Shown here piece after piece: positions 54,182 through 62,173 of a stretch of DNA of 64,000 bases (position 1 is its first letter; each line of letters opens with the position of its first letter). A program made the position numbers and the translations under genes. Under the pieces are notes generated by a model. The model ran no database searches and had not been told where the DNA came from. It worked only from the letters and a program-made list of their open reading frames with translations. Source of the DNA: Companilactobacillus ginsenosidimutans. GTDB taxonomy: Bacteria; Bacillota; Bacilli; Lactobacillales; Lactobacillaceae. The stretch covers positions 2,170,001-2,234,000 of the forward strand of contig NZ_CP012034.1 in assembly GCF_001050475.1 (NCBI RefSeq), read 5' to 3'.

Positions 54182-55165
54182 ATGTCTAATAAACCATTAG
54201 ATAAAATCGCATTACTTGCATTAAATGGAAACATGCCAGTTGCTGAAAGAATTTCTAAATATATGGGTATTCCAATTTTAGATGCTTCAGTTTCACACTT
54301 TAGTGATGGAGAAATAAACATCCAAATTAACGAAAGTATTCGTGGTAAAGATGTTTATATTATTCATTCTGTTTCAGATCCTGTTAACGACAACTTCATG
54401 GAATTGATGATTGCCGTTGATGCATTGAGAAGAGCAAGTACCCATCAAATTACTTGTGTGCTACCTTACTTTGCATATACACGTTCTGATCGCAAGTCAC
54501 GTTCAAGAGAACCAATTTCCGCTAAGCTTTTTGCTAACATGTTGGAAATGGGTAAGGTTGACCGTGTTATTGCACTGGATATGCACGCTGAACAAATTCA
54601 AGGTTTCTTCGATATTCCAGTCGATCACTTGCGTGCAATGCCAATCTTCGCAAGTTACTTTAGAGATACAATCAAAGCATCAAGTGACGACGTAGTTTTC
54701 GTTGCACCTGATCACAATTCAACAAAACGTGCTAGATCATTAGCAGAAATGTTTGGCTCACAAATTGCGATAGTTGATCAACGTTCAACTGAAGACGAAA
54801 ATGTTGTTCCAGATATTATCGGTGAAGTTGATGGTAAGATTTGTGTTATCGTTGATGATTTGATCGATACAGGTACAAGAATGATTAATAGTGCCCACGC
54901 ATTAAAAGTTGCTGGAGCTACTAGAGTTATTGGAGCAGCGACACATCCAATTTTCTCAGATAAAGCTACTGAAAGATTACAAGAATCTGACTTAGAAGAA
55001 GTAGTTGTTACGGATTCAATCGTTGTTCCAGAAGAATGTTTATTTGATAAGTTAACAATCTTATCAGTAACAGGTCTTGTTGGTGACGCTATCGAAATGA
55101 TTGAAAGTGACGAATCAATTAGTTCATTGTTCAATGAACGCGAAGGCTATAAAAAATTACATTAA
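54182..55165 (+). CDS. prs: Ribose-phosphate pyrophosphokinase, divergent paralogue
   Basis: 327 residues from ATG 54182 (TTGGAGGA upstream). Family motifs: FSDGEINIQINESIRGKDVY, RSDRKSRSREPISAKLFANM, DMHAEQIQGFFDIPVDHL and the PRPP loop VIVDDLIDTGTRM. Differences from canonical Prs: the catalytic flexible loop DKRR is DQRST (Gln200, Ser202), and the HGG loop is HNST (residues 178-181). LAB often have two prs genes; this looks like the divergent one. It may be slow or regulatory. A terminator follows. Confidence 0.88.
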   Translation: MSNKPLDKIALLALNGNMPVAERISKYMGIPILDASVSHFSDGEINIQINESIRGKDVYIIHSVSDPVNDNFMELMIAVDALRRASTHQITCVLPYFAYTRSDRKSRSREPISAKLFANMLEMGKVDRVIALDMHAEQIQGFFDIPVDHLRAMPIFASYFRDTIKASSDDVVFVAPDHNSTKRARSLAEMFGSQIAIVDQRSTEDENVVPDIIGEVDGKICVIVDDLIDTGTRMINSAHALKVAGATRVIGAATHPIFSDKATERLQESDLEEVVVTDSIVVPEECLFDKLTILSVTGLVGDAIEMIESDESISSLFNEREGYKKLH

Positions 55166-55176
55166 TCAATAATTGA

Positions 55177-55205
55177 CCATGTTGGAAACAGCATGGCCTT
55201 TTTTT
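55177..55205 (+). terminator. Terminator of prs
   Basis: CCATGTTG-gaaa-CAGCATGG with T7. Confidence 0.82.
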
Positions 55206-55510
55206 GTGCGTTATTTTAATAATTAATTATTGCTATTTGTATCATTTTACTAAAATATTCCAATATTATATGACAATTTGTTAAAATCATTATCTAGATG
55301 TCATATTTAGTGATTTATTAGTAAAAGTCTAATAATTATGTCTAATTTTAAATTGTATGCAACCGATTGTACCAGCCTGTATAACAGCATCTATACAATT
55401 AGTAAAATATTGTGAAATTAAAAATTAGATAAATTTTAATTTACATTTAATATATTAACCAGTAATATTGTATCCATAAACAAGTAAGGTTACATAAAGG
55501 GGGTTAATAT
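55206..55510. other. AT-rich intergenic region
   Basis: No gene or RNA recognised. Contains the promoter region of the secreted amidase; the AAAGGGGG ribosome site lies at the right end. Confidence 0.5.
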
Positions 55511-56659
55511 ATGAAGAAGAATAAGTTCGGTTTTTGGGGAAACTTAGCTTTCTCTGCAGTGCTTTTATTAAGCCCCGGCGTTTCGGGGGTTGCTCAGGCG
55601 ACAACTGTTGATGCAGCATCTAACAGTTCAGCCACGACAGCAAAGACACAGTCAGGAATTTTCTCTCAATATGATGCAGAACTTAATTCTTTAAACAGCA
55701 TCAAGAATGTGTCAACGGATCCAAATGCACCATTTTTAACCATGAACTATACAGCGGATTACAAGTTGGATAAGTTCATGCAGCAAGGAGCTGCCAATAA
55801 TACGCAACTCATATCATTTGTTGGTAGTTACGTTACTGGTTTTCCAAATATAGGGCGAACATTAAAATTGAACGTCCCAGCATTTGGATGTAGCACTTTC
55901 TCTGCGGCAACACCCGATGGTCAACAACTATTCGGTCGTAATTTTGATGAAAACAGTGATTCACCGGCCATGTTAGTTAGGACTCATCCGACCAATGGGT
56001 ATGCTTCCATCTCAATGGTTGATTTAGGATTTTTGAAATACGATAATTCTAATTTGCCAACTAACAAACTGAACAGCCTGAAAACACTAGCAGTGCCATA
56101 CACTCCTCTTGATGGTTTGAATGAAAAAGGTGTTACAATGGCTGTTCTCCAATTGGACGGATCTCCAACCAATCAAACTGATAGCGCGAAAAACGATATC
56201 ACGACAACAAGTGCTATCAGAATGGTTCTAGATAAGGCCGATTCTGTTGATTCAGCTCTTGCATTGTTGAGTAAGTACAACATGCATGACCCAAGCATGG
56301 GTGAATTCCATTATCAAATCACTGATGCCACAGGTAAGTCAGTTGTTCTCGAGTATGTCGACAACAAGATGAGTGTCATCGACACCAACCACGCAACTAA
56401 CTTTATGGTTACACCTTCCGTATTTGGAACAGGCCACGGGCAAGATCGTTACGAAACCCTTTCGAACGAACTCACGAAATCCAATGATACAATGACCGAC
56501 GTTCAAGCAATGAACTTATTACACGAAGTTGCCCAATACGGAAAAGCATCAACCAAGTCATGGACCCGCTGGTCCATGATTTACAACAAGTCCAATGGAA
56601 CTGTAAACGCAGTTATTGGCAGAGATTATGACACGCAACATACTTACAGTATCAATTAA
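55511..56659 (+). CDS. Secreted Ntn-type linear amide C-N hydrolase
   Basis: 382 residues. Signal peptide residues 1-30 (LAFSAVLLLSPGVSGVAQA, cleavage near AQA-TT). The choloylglycine/penicillin-amidase-like core follows: PAFGCSTFSAATPDG (nucleophile Cys) and QLFGRNFDENSDSPAMLV, then LDGLNEKGVTMAVLQLDG and TRWSMIYN. The catalytic Cys lies about 125 residues in, so maturation by cleavage before it is likely. Unlike the cytosolic bile salt hydrolases of LAB it is exported. Substrates may be N-acyl amides (ceramidase-like) or penicillin-like; not decidable here. Confidence 0.85.
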   Translation: MKKNKFGFWGNLAFSAVLLLSPGVSGVAQATTVDAASNSSATTAKTQSGIFSQYDAELNSLNSIKNVSTDPNAPFLTMNYTADYKLDKFMQQGAANNTQLISFVGSYVTGFPNIGRTLKLNVPAFGCSTFSAATPDGQQLFGRNFDENSDSPAMLVRTHPTNGYASISMVDLGFLKYDNSNLPTNKLNSLKTLAVPYTPLDGLNEKGVTMAVLQLDGSPTNQTDSAKNDITTTSAIRMVLDKADSVDSALALLSKYNMHDPSMGEFHYQITDATGKSVVLEYVDNKMSVIDTNHATNFMVTPSVFGTGHGQDRYETLSNELTKSNDTMTDVQAMNLLHEVAQYGKASTKSWTRWSMIYNKSNGTVNAVIGRDYDTQHTYSIN

Positions 56660-56728
56660 GACCATTGATTACGTAATTCCTCCCAAGAATAAATCATCCA
56701 GAAATCTTGATACTCGTGTCAGTCTTAA

Positions 56729-56776
56729 AAAAGATAGATGCTAGATGCTACCATCCAGCATCTATCTTTTTGTTTG
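56729..56776 (+). terminator. Terminator of the amidase gene
   Basis: AAAAGATAGATGCT/AGCATCTATCTTTT stem with T5. Confidence 0.88.
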
Positions 56777-56838
56777 TACATTTTTAAAAAACAATAGATA
56801 ATAGCTACGAGAGAGAAATGTGGATACGAGGTAGCAAC

Positions 56839-57048
56839 ATGGATGACCACAAAAAATATACATCCTTCAAAATAGCCTTCGGATTCTTGCTCGTATCAAC
56901 AATAATTTTGAGTTTCAGTAAAAAAAGCAGGGTAGACCTAATAATCTCACTAATGTCAGCATTAGCAGTAGCAGCAATTTACCTCTACTTCAAATTAATC
57001 GACCTAATGGACAAACATAAGAAGTTACATAAAACAAACCACGTATAA
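56839..57048 (+). CDS. Small membrane protein, two helices
   Basis: 69 residues from ATG 56839 (GAGGT upstream; ATG 56818 in frame is an alternative). Two hydrophobic segments (about 11-29 and 35-55) and a Lys/His-rich tail. No family recognised. Followed by a terminator at 57140. Confidence 0.6.
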   Translation: MDDHKKYTSFKIAFGFLLVSTIILSFSKKSRVDLIISLMSALAVAAIYLYFKLIDLMDKHKKLHKTNHV

Positions 57049-57139
57049 CAAAAGTAAGTGAAAAAGTAATTTACGTATAGCATTAGGGGATTATTTGCGA
57101 CGAGATTCAAGTTAAGAGCAAATAAATACAATTGGAGAC

Positions 57140-57181
57140 AAAAAAGATGAGCCAGGAATAAAATTCCAAACTCATCTTTTT
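57140..57181. terminator. Terminator
   Basis: AAAAGATGAG/CTCATCTTTT stem usable on both strands. The region 57049-57311 otherwise shows nothing. Confidence 0.75.
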
Positions 57182-57311
57182 AAGTACAAACGTTTTTTTA
57201 ATTTATGTTTTATGACTTAGTTTTTGAACTAAAAAACATGGAACTACTAAACAAAGTAGCAACCTCAATAAAGCTAAATAATATTAATAAACGAAATTAG
57301 TTGAAAGCAAG

Positions 57312-57481
57312 ATTAGATGGAGGAATGAAATCGATTTGGGCTAAATAGCTAAATTTTACTTAGCCGAGTGTACTTCTCGGGTTAGTAAAAGGGGCAGCTT
57401 GAAGACTTTTCGAACTTTGAAAAGGCTCCAAGTGTCCCAGCTATGTTCCAGCCCAAAAATCGATTTCATTCCGGAATCGGC
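57312..57481 (-). repeat. Three-way-junction element, copy E
   Basis: On the minus strand it starts 5 nt after the ATPase stop. P1 GGAATGAAATCGATTT pairs exactly with its distal arm, a sequence unrelated to the GC-rich P1 of A, B, D and F. P2 is CTTGGAGCCTTTTC/GAAAAG..CTTCAAG, and P3 is TTACT-aac-CCGAG/CTCGG-cta-AGTAA. Its ends match the miniature at 24998-25035. Terminator 57140-57181 lies beyond it. Confidence 0.8.
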
Positions 57482-57485
57482 CCCC

Positions 57486-59855
57486 TTACTTCCAATTAAT
57501 TCTAGAGAAGACTCGACGACCGAGAACCTCACGCATAAACATAAACAACGGCCAGGACAACAAAGCAATAGAAATATAAATAAAAGTAAAATGAAGATCA
57601 AAAATACTTTGCAGTCCAAACAACTTATCAGAATAAGTAAATGCAATAACAAACAACAGCATAGAGACTCCAATCATAACTTTCTTTCGTATGATCAGCG
57701 GATTACTAATAGAAACTAACGCACAATAACCAATCAATCCAATTGCAAAAACAGACATGGTCGATGTTGACTTGTAAGTTAAGTTAGCCCAATTTCCAAC
57801 TCCTTGAATCGTCAGCAACAGAATTATGTTACAAATGGCCGCTGGTAAGGCAATTTCCATAACGTTTCGCATAAATCGACCTGCTGGTGGGCGATAATTA
57901 GGTTCTAAGGCCAAGATGAAGGTAGGGATACCAACTGTTAGTGCATTGACGGGCGTCAACTGTGAAGGCTGGAATGGATATCCAGAGCCTAGGAAAATAA
58001 AGACAATCGATAAAACTACTGAATAAATGGTTTTGATTAAATAGAGGGATGCAACTCTCTCGACGTTGTTAATTACTCGACGTCCTTCATTCAGCATGAA
58101 AATCATTGAATCAAAATTCCTATTTAATAGAACAAAGTCGGCACTTGCTTCAGCAGCATCACTTTCACCCGCAATGGCAATACTACAATCAGACTTGCGC
58201 ATCGCCAAAACATCGTTGACACCATCACCAGTCATACCAACTGTTAGTCCATTTTTTTGCATAGCTTCAATGAGGTCAGATTTCTCATTCGGACGGACAC
58301 GGCCAAAGACCCGATATTTCTTAACTAATTCAGAATAGTCTGTGTCTGCAGGCAACGTGCTCATATCAATATAATTGTCAGTTTTGTCGATACCAGCTTG
58401 TGAGGCAACGTTTGAAACAGTAACCGGATTATCACCAGAAATTATTTTCAAGTCGATACCTTGATTCTTTAAATATGAGAAAGTTGATTTAGCTTGCTTT
58501 CTGACTTGATCAGAAATGAAAATTAATCCGAGTAAATCCTGCTTTTCGTCAACCTCACGTAACACAGCAATAACTCTGAATCCTTTTTCGGCAGCCTCTT
58601 GAACTCGCTTATTTGTTTCTTCAGATGGATCGTCGATAATGAATTCTGGTGCTCCCATCTTATATTTAGTACCAGATTCTGCAATGTAACCAGAATATTT
58701 TGTCTCAGATGAGAATGGCAATACTTCTTTGACTTTGTCTTTGAATGCTGCTGACTTTAAGTCCTTAATTGCTTGTGCAGTAGCGTTTGTTTCTTCAGTT
58801 TCCTCAACAATAGTTGATGCAACTTGTTTAACAAATTCCTCCGAAAAACCTTTTTCTGGAGAAATCTTTTTGACGTTTAGTTTGCCGGTGGTGATTGTCC
58901 CAGTTTTGTCTAGGCACAAGGTGTCAACACGGGCCAATGTCTCGATGGCATTTAGTGAACGAACCAGGATTTTCTTTTTGGACAAATTGTAGGCACCAGT
59001 TGCTAAAGCCACGGCGGTTAAGAGGACCAATCCCTCAGGAATCATACCGATGACAGAGGCAGATGTTCCGAGAATTGATTGAGAAACGTCGCCATTTTTC
59101 AGGAAGGAACGGAAGAATAAAATAAGACCGATTGGTACGATTGTATAGGTTAAAATCTTGATAATATTATTAATAATCTTCATCAAGACACTGTCAGAAC
59201 CCTTTTCACGGCTAACGGCGTTAGAAAGCTTTGAGACGAAACTATTCATACCAACTTGAGTCAGTTGTACCCGCGCTTGACCAGCAATTGCGAAGCTTCC
59301 TGAATAGACTGAGTCGTCTTCAAACTTTTCAATCGTGTCAGATTCACCAGTTATACTGGATTCGTTAGTTTGCAGACCGTTACTAGACCGCACAATACCG
59401 TCAGCGGGGATGGTGTTTCCTCGCTTTAGAATGACGATATCGTCTTCAACTAGTTCTTCAATAGGTACTTTTACTTCCTCATTATTACGAATTGTCGAAA
59501 ATTCTTGTTCATTAACCAGATTAATTTTATCAATGGTCAATTTTGAACGAATTTGTTGGAAAGATCCGATAATGATATTTGCTAAAACGGGTCCTAAGAA
59601 GAATAAGTTCCGGTATGAACCGGTCCAAGCAATCAAAATAGCAATGACTAAGTTTAAAAAGTTGAATAGAGTGAAAATATTGTCAGCCAAAATTTGTGGG
59701 ATTGAACGAGATAATTTTTTTATCTGAATATTCGTTAATCCTTGCGAAACTTTTTCATTAAACTCTTGATTGGTCAGACCAGAATCAATGTTTGTATACT
59801 TTTCTGGTTTTTTAACTTTTATCATATGTTTACCTACGGTAATTTGATTGAGCAT
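57486..59855 (-). CDS. Cation-translocating P-type ATPase (CtpE-like)
   Basis: 789 residues. TGES actuator motif in ITGESDTIEKF; IPEGLVLL membrane ion-site helix; phosphorylation DKTGTITTGK with Asp316; GDGVNDVLAMRKSDCSIAI hinge; about ten helices, four after the hinge. The PEGL motif and absence of heavy-metal domains place it in the P2/CtpE-like group, for which Ca2+ transport is reported in mycobacteria. Start could be ATG 59855 (used) or ATG 59825. Specificity not certain. Confidence 0.9.
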   Translation of the reverse strand: MLNQITVGKHMIKVKKPEKYTNIDSGLTNQEFNEKVSQGLTNIQIKKLSRSIPQILADNIFTLFNFLNLVIAILIAWTGSYRNLFFLGPVLANIIIGSFQQIRSKLTIDKINLVNEQEFSTIRNNEEVKVPIEELVEDDIVILKRGNTIPADGIVRSSNGLQTNESSITGESDTIEKFEDDSVYSGSFAIAGQARVQLTQVGMNSFVSKLSNAVSREKGSDSVLMKIINNIIKILTYTIVPIGLILFFRSFLKNGDVSQSILGTSASVIGMIPEGLVLLTAVALATGAYNLSKKKILVRSLNAIETLARVDTLCLDKTGTITTGKLNVKKISPEKGFSEEFVKQVASTIVEETEETNATAQAIKDLKSAAFKDKVKEVLPFSSETKYSGYIAESGTKYKMGAPEFIIDDPSEETNKRVQEAAEKGFRVIAVLREVDEKQDLLGLIFISDQVRKQAKSTFSYLKNQGIDLKIISGDNPVTVSNVASQAGIDKTDNYIDMSTLPADTDYSELVKKYRVFGRVRPNEKSDLIEAMQKNGLTVGMTGDGVNDVLAMRKSDCSIAIAGESDAAEASADFVLLNRNFDSMIFMLNEGRRVINNVERVASLYLIKTIYSVVLSIVFIFLGSGYPFQPSQLTPVNALTVGIPTFILALEPNYRPPAGRFMRNVMEIALPAAICNIILLLTIQGVGNWANLTYKSTSTMSVFAIGLIGYCALVSISNPLIIRKKVMIGVSMLLFVIAFTYSDKLFGLQSIFDLHFTFIYISIALLSWPLFMFMREVLGRRVFSRINWK

Positions 59856-59923
59856 TTTTATCCTAAATGCTTTATACTCTAACTACTACTACTTAAAATC
59901 TAACATAAAAGGATGACTTATTT

Positions 59924-60586
59924 TTGAATAATTTATTTTTCGATTTAGATGGAACCTTAGTAAATTCTGAAAAGGGTATTATGAAGGGCTTGAAGTACAT
60001 GTATAACAACACTTTAGGCTACGTTCCACATGATGATGACACTCTAAGAAAATTTATTGGTCCAACATTTAGTTATTCATTCAAGAAGTTTGATGGTATT
60101 GAGGTTGATGATCCAATTGCTAAAGAACGAATGAAATCTTTCCGTGAGTATTACGACGTTGAAGGTTGGAAAGAATTAACTGTTATTGATGGTGTTTATG
60201 ACATGCTTGAAGAATTGAAGCATGAGGGCAAAGAAATTTTTGTTGCAACATCTAAACCAGAAATTCATGCTAAGAATATTGTTGAATATTTTGGTATGAA
60301 ACCATACATCAGACATGTTTTTGGTGCCAGTGATGATGAAGTTACGCGTTCACTCAAAGAAGATGTTATTTCCTATGGTATGGACAAAACTTCTGTTGAT
60401 TTGAATTCAGATAATCTTGTTATGGTAGGGGACCGTAGCAGTGACATTATAGGGGCTCATAAAAATAATCTAAAGGCAATCGGAGTTACTTACGGTTTTG
60501 GGGATAAAGATGAACTCAGTCACGCTAAATCTGACTGGATCGTCAATAAACCTTTAGAAATCGCAAAAATTGCTTTGGAGAAGTAG
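59924..60586 (+). CDS. HAD family hydrolase (phosphoglycolate-phosphatase-like)
   Basis: 220 residues from TTG 59924, behind AAAGGATG. HAD motifs: FFDLDGTLVNSEKG (nucleophile Asp), VATSKPE (motif II), and MVGDRSSDIIGAHKNN (motif IV). Helical cap between motifs I and II (Gph/PpaX type). Substrate unknown. Divergent from the ATPase; the membrane protein gene follows 3 bp later. Confidence 0.92.
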   Translation: MNNLFFDLDGTLVNSEKGIMKGLKYMYNNTLGYVPHDDDTLRKFIGPTFSYSFKKFDGIEVDDPIAKERMKSFREYYDVEGWKELTVIDGVYDMLEELKHEGKEIFVATSKPEIHAKNIVEYFGMKPYIRHVFGASDDEVTRSLKEDVISYGMDKTSVDLNSDNLVMVGDRSSDIIGAHKNNLKAIGVTYGFGDKDELSHAKSDWIVNKPLEIAKIALEK

Positions 60587-60589
60587 TCA

Positions 60590-61405
60590 ATGAGTAAATC
60601 GGTATACAATCGTCACGGATTCACGCTAATTTTATTATCACTATGTTTAATGGTTATTGTGTTTATGGGGATCACTCTCTCAACTGTTTTGAACGGAAAT
60701 TACGTCAAACGGGTTGTTAGCAGTGAAAGTAATGTTTCTTTAATCAAAAACTATACTAATCAAAAATTGGGCAGTATTGTCGATAGCTATGCAGCTATCA
60801 ATGATTTGGAAGCAACACAATTGAGTACGGACCAGGTTAGAACGATTATTGATTCATCTGTCGATGAACTTTACGACGGAGACAATAATTTGACTATCGG
60901 ATCAGTGATTTTATCAACCATTGGCGATAATTTAAAAAAGGCTGCCAAAACTAACGGTTTAAATATTGATTCTGAAATTGATCAGACAGTTTCAAGTAAC
61001 AAGGGGATTATGGATCAAATCGTGAATAACGATATTGGTCCAATAGATCAGTCGCTTCAAGATATTAAACAAGTGCAACGAATTGTGAAAGTAATTATTG
61101 GTGTTGCCAGTGTTTTGTTTGTCTTGCTGGCCATTAGGTTGCGTCGAAAAACCAAGTCTAATATGATGTTTTTCCATCATATGGGTACGGTTGGAATCAT
61201 TACGGCGATACTGTTAGCCATCATGTTAGTGCTCATTTATTATCCGATTGCTAGCTACATCACAAGCAATGTAGAATACAATGTCAGGGATGTTTTGTAT
61301 AATATACTTAACGGTATTTTCACAAGTTACATTTCCATCGTCTTTATGGTATTTATCTTAAGTATCATTGATTGGGGAAGTACCGGAAAATACAAATACA
61401 ACTGA
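60590..61405 (+). CDS. Four-helix membrane protein with extracellular domain, unknown
   Basis: 271 residues. Membrane segment at about 12-33, then about 130 extracellular residues that look helical (KLGSIVDSYAAIND...), then three helices (about 165-183, 197-220, 240-262). No family recognised. It sits between the HAD and HesB-like genes in what looks like one operon (gaps 3 and 15 bp). Confidence 0.7.
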   Translation: MSKSVYNRHGFTLILLSLCLMVIVFMGITLSTVLNGNYVKRVVSSESNVSLIKNYTNQKLGSIVDSYAAINDLEATQLSTDQVRTIIDSSVDELYDGDNNLTIGSVILSTIGDNLKKAAKTNGLNIDSEIDQTVSSNKGIMDQIVNNDIGPIDQSLQDIKQVQRIVKVIIGVASVLFVLLAIRLRRKTKSNMMFFHHMGTVGIITAILLAIMLVLIYYPIASYITSNVEYNVRDVLYNILNGIFTSYISIVFMVFILSIIDWGSTGKYKYN

Positions 61406-61420
61406 TGAAGGAGACTACCT

Positions 61421-61774
61421 ATGAAAATTGAAATTACTCCAGAAGCACAAGAAAAACTACAAAAATTTGGTGACAAAAATATTGTTTTAGACTTGGATGA
61501 CGGCTTGGGTCGTTTCTCAGGTGAAGGTGATTGTGCTTTGATTACTAAATTCCGTGTAATTGTTGTTGATAAGGATGAAAACTTATCTGATTATTCTATT
61601 AAGTTGGATTCTGACATTGGTACTATTTGGTTTAAGGAAAGTGCTGAGGAGTTTTTGAAGCCTGGAATTAAGCTTGAGGTTAACCCTAAGACTCAGCTTC
61701 TTGTATTTAAGAATGATTTTGAGACTATTGATAATAGTGTCAATATTATAGACTTTGATGTGGTTCGCGGATAG
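61421..61774 (+). CDS. HesB-like (iron-sulfur biosynthesis family) protein
   Basis: 117 residues. Starts MKIEITPEAQEKLQKFGDKN and follows the HesB/IscA-like beta fold seen in LAB proteins annotated as iron-sulfur biosynthesis family. The C-terminal CGC cysteines of true IscA are absent; a single Cys remains (GEGDCALI). An Fe-S role is therefore doubtful. Last gene of its operon; element F follows. Confidence 0.72.
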   Translation: MKIEITPEAQEKLQKFGDKNIVLDLDDGLGRFSGEGDCALITKFRVIVVDKDENLSDYSIKLDSDIGTIWFKESAEEFLKPGIKLEVNPKTQLLVFKNDFETIDNSVNIIDFDVVRG

Positions 61775-61784
61775 TCGGCGGTTC

Positions 61785-61946
61785 ACTGCCGCCCTCCGGT
61801 CAGGTTCCGCGGGGGCCGTGGACGCTGTGGCTCGTTCGGAATCCATAGTGCGGTATCCCGAAACGAGCTTATTGTAAACGAGCCCCTTGGCTCGTCAACA
61901 ATAAAGTCACGGCTTGGGCCCCCGCGGAACCTGACCTGCGGGCTAG
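61785..61946 (+). repeat. Three-way-junction element, copy F
   Basis: Starts 10 nt after the HesB-like stop. P1 pairs GGTCAGGTTCCGCGGGGGCC with an exact complement (20 bp); relative to copy A several stem positions changed on both arms. P2 is CTCGTT..GG..AT/AT..CC..AACGAG. P3 is ATTGT-aa-ACGAGCC/GGCTCGT-ca-ACAAT. A terminator follows at 62028. Confidence 0.85.
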
Positions 61947-62027
61947 TTATCCTCAAACTTTCCGCTTTGGTGGGGTATGATTATACTCTAGCATTTGCGA
62001 TTTATTTTAATTTTGTTAAAACGTGGG

Positions 62028-62063
62028 ACATATTCCATTTTTATGGATATGTTCTTTTTTTTT
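62028..62063 (+). terminator. Terminator downstream of element F
   Basis: ACATAT-CCAT/ATGGATATGT hairpin with a T-rich run. It places element F inside the transcript of the HesB-like gene. Nothing else is seen in 61947-62148. Confidence 0.7.
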
Positions 62064-62148
62064 GCGTTTTTCTGCTTTGTTTTTTTATTTTTTTACTTAG
62101 GAAGTTTCTTATTGCTTACGATTTTATGTTGTGCTACGTCAAAATAAA

Positions 62149-62173
62149 AAAGACCTGAATTTTCAGGTCTTTA
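62149..62173. terminator. Bidirectional terminator
   Basis: AAGACCTGAA/TTCAGGTCTT overlapping the hemolysin-family stop; A/T tracts both sides. Confidence 0.85.

Noticed and set aside
24600..61846. Short open frames inside the junction elements, for example 24600-24797(-), 33946-34194(+), 33971-34171(-), 43312-43500(-) and 61583-61846(-)
   Set aside because: They read through palindromic DNA, differ in frame and strand between copies, and lack ribosome sites. Similar peptides (RVLRF.RT.KSSKS) only reflect the shared repeat DNA.
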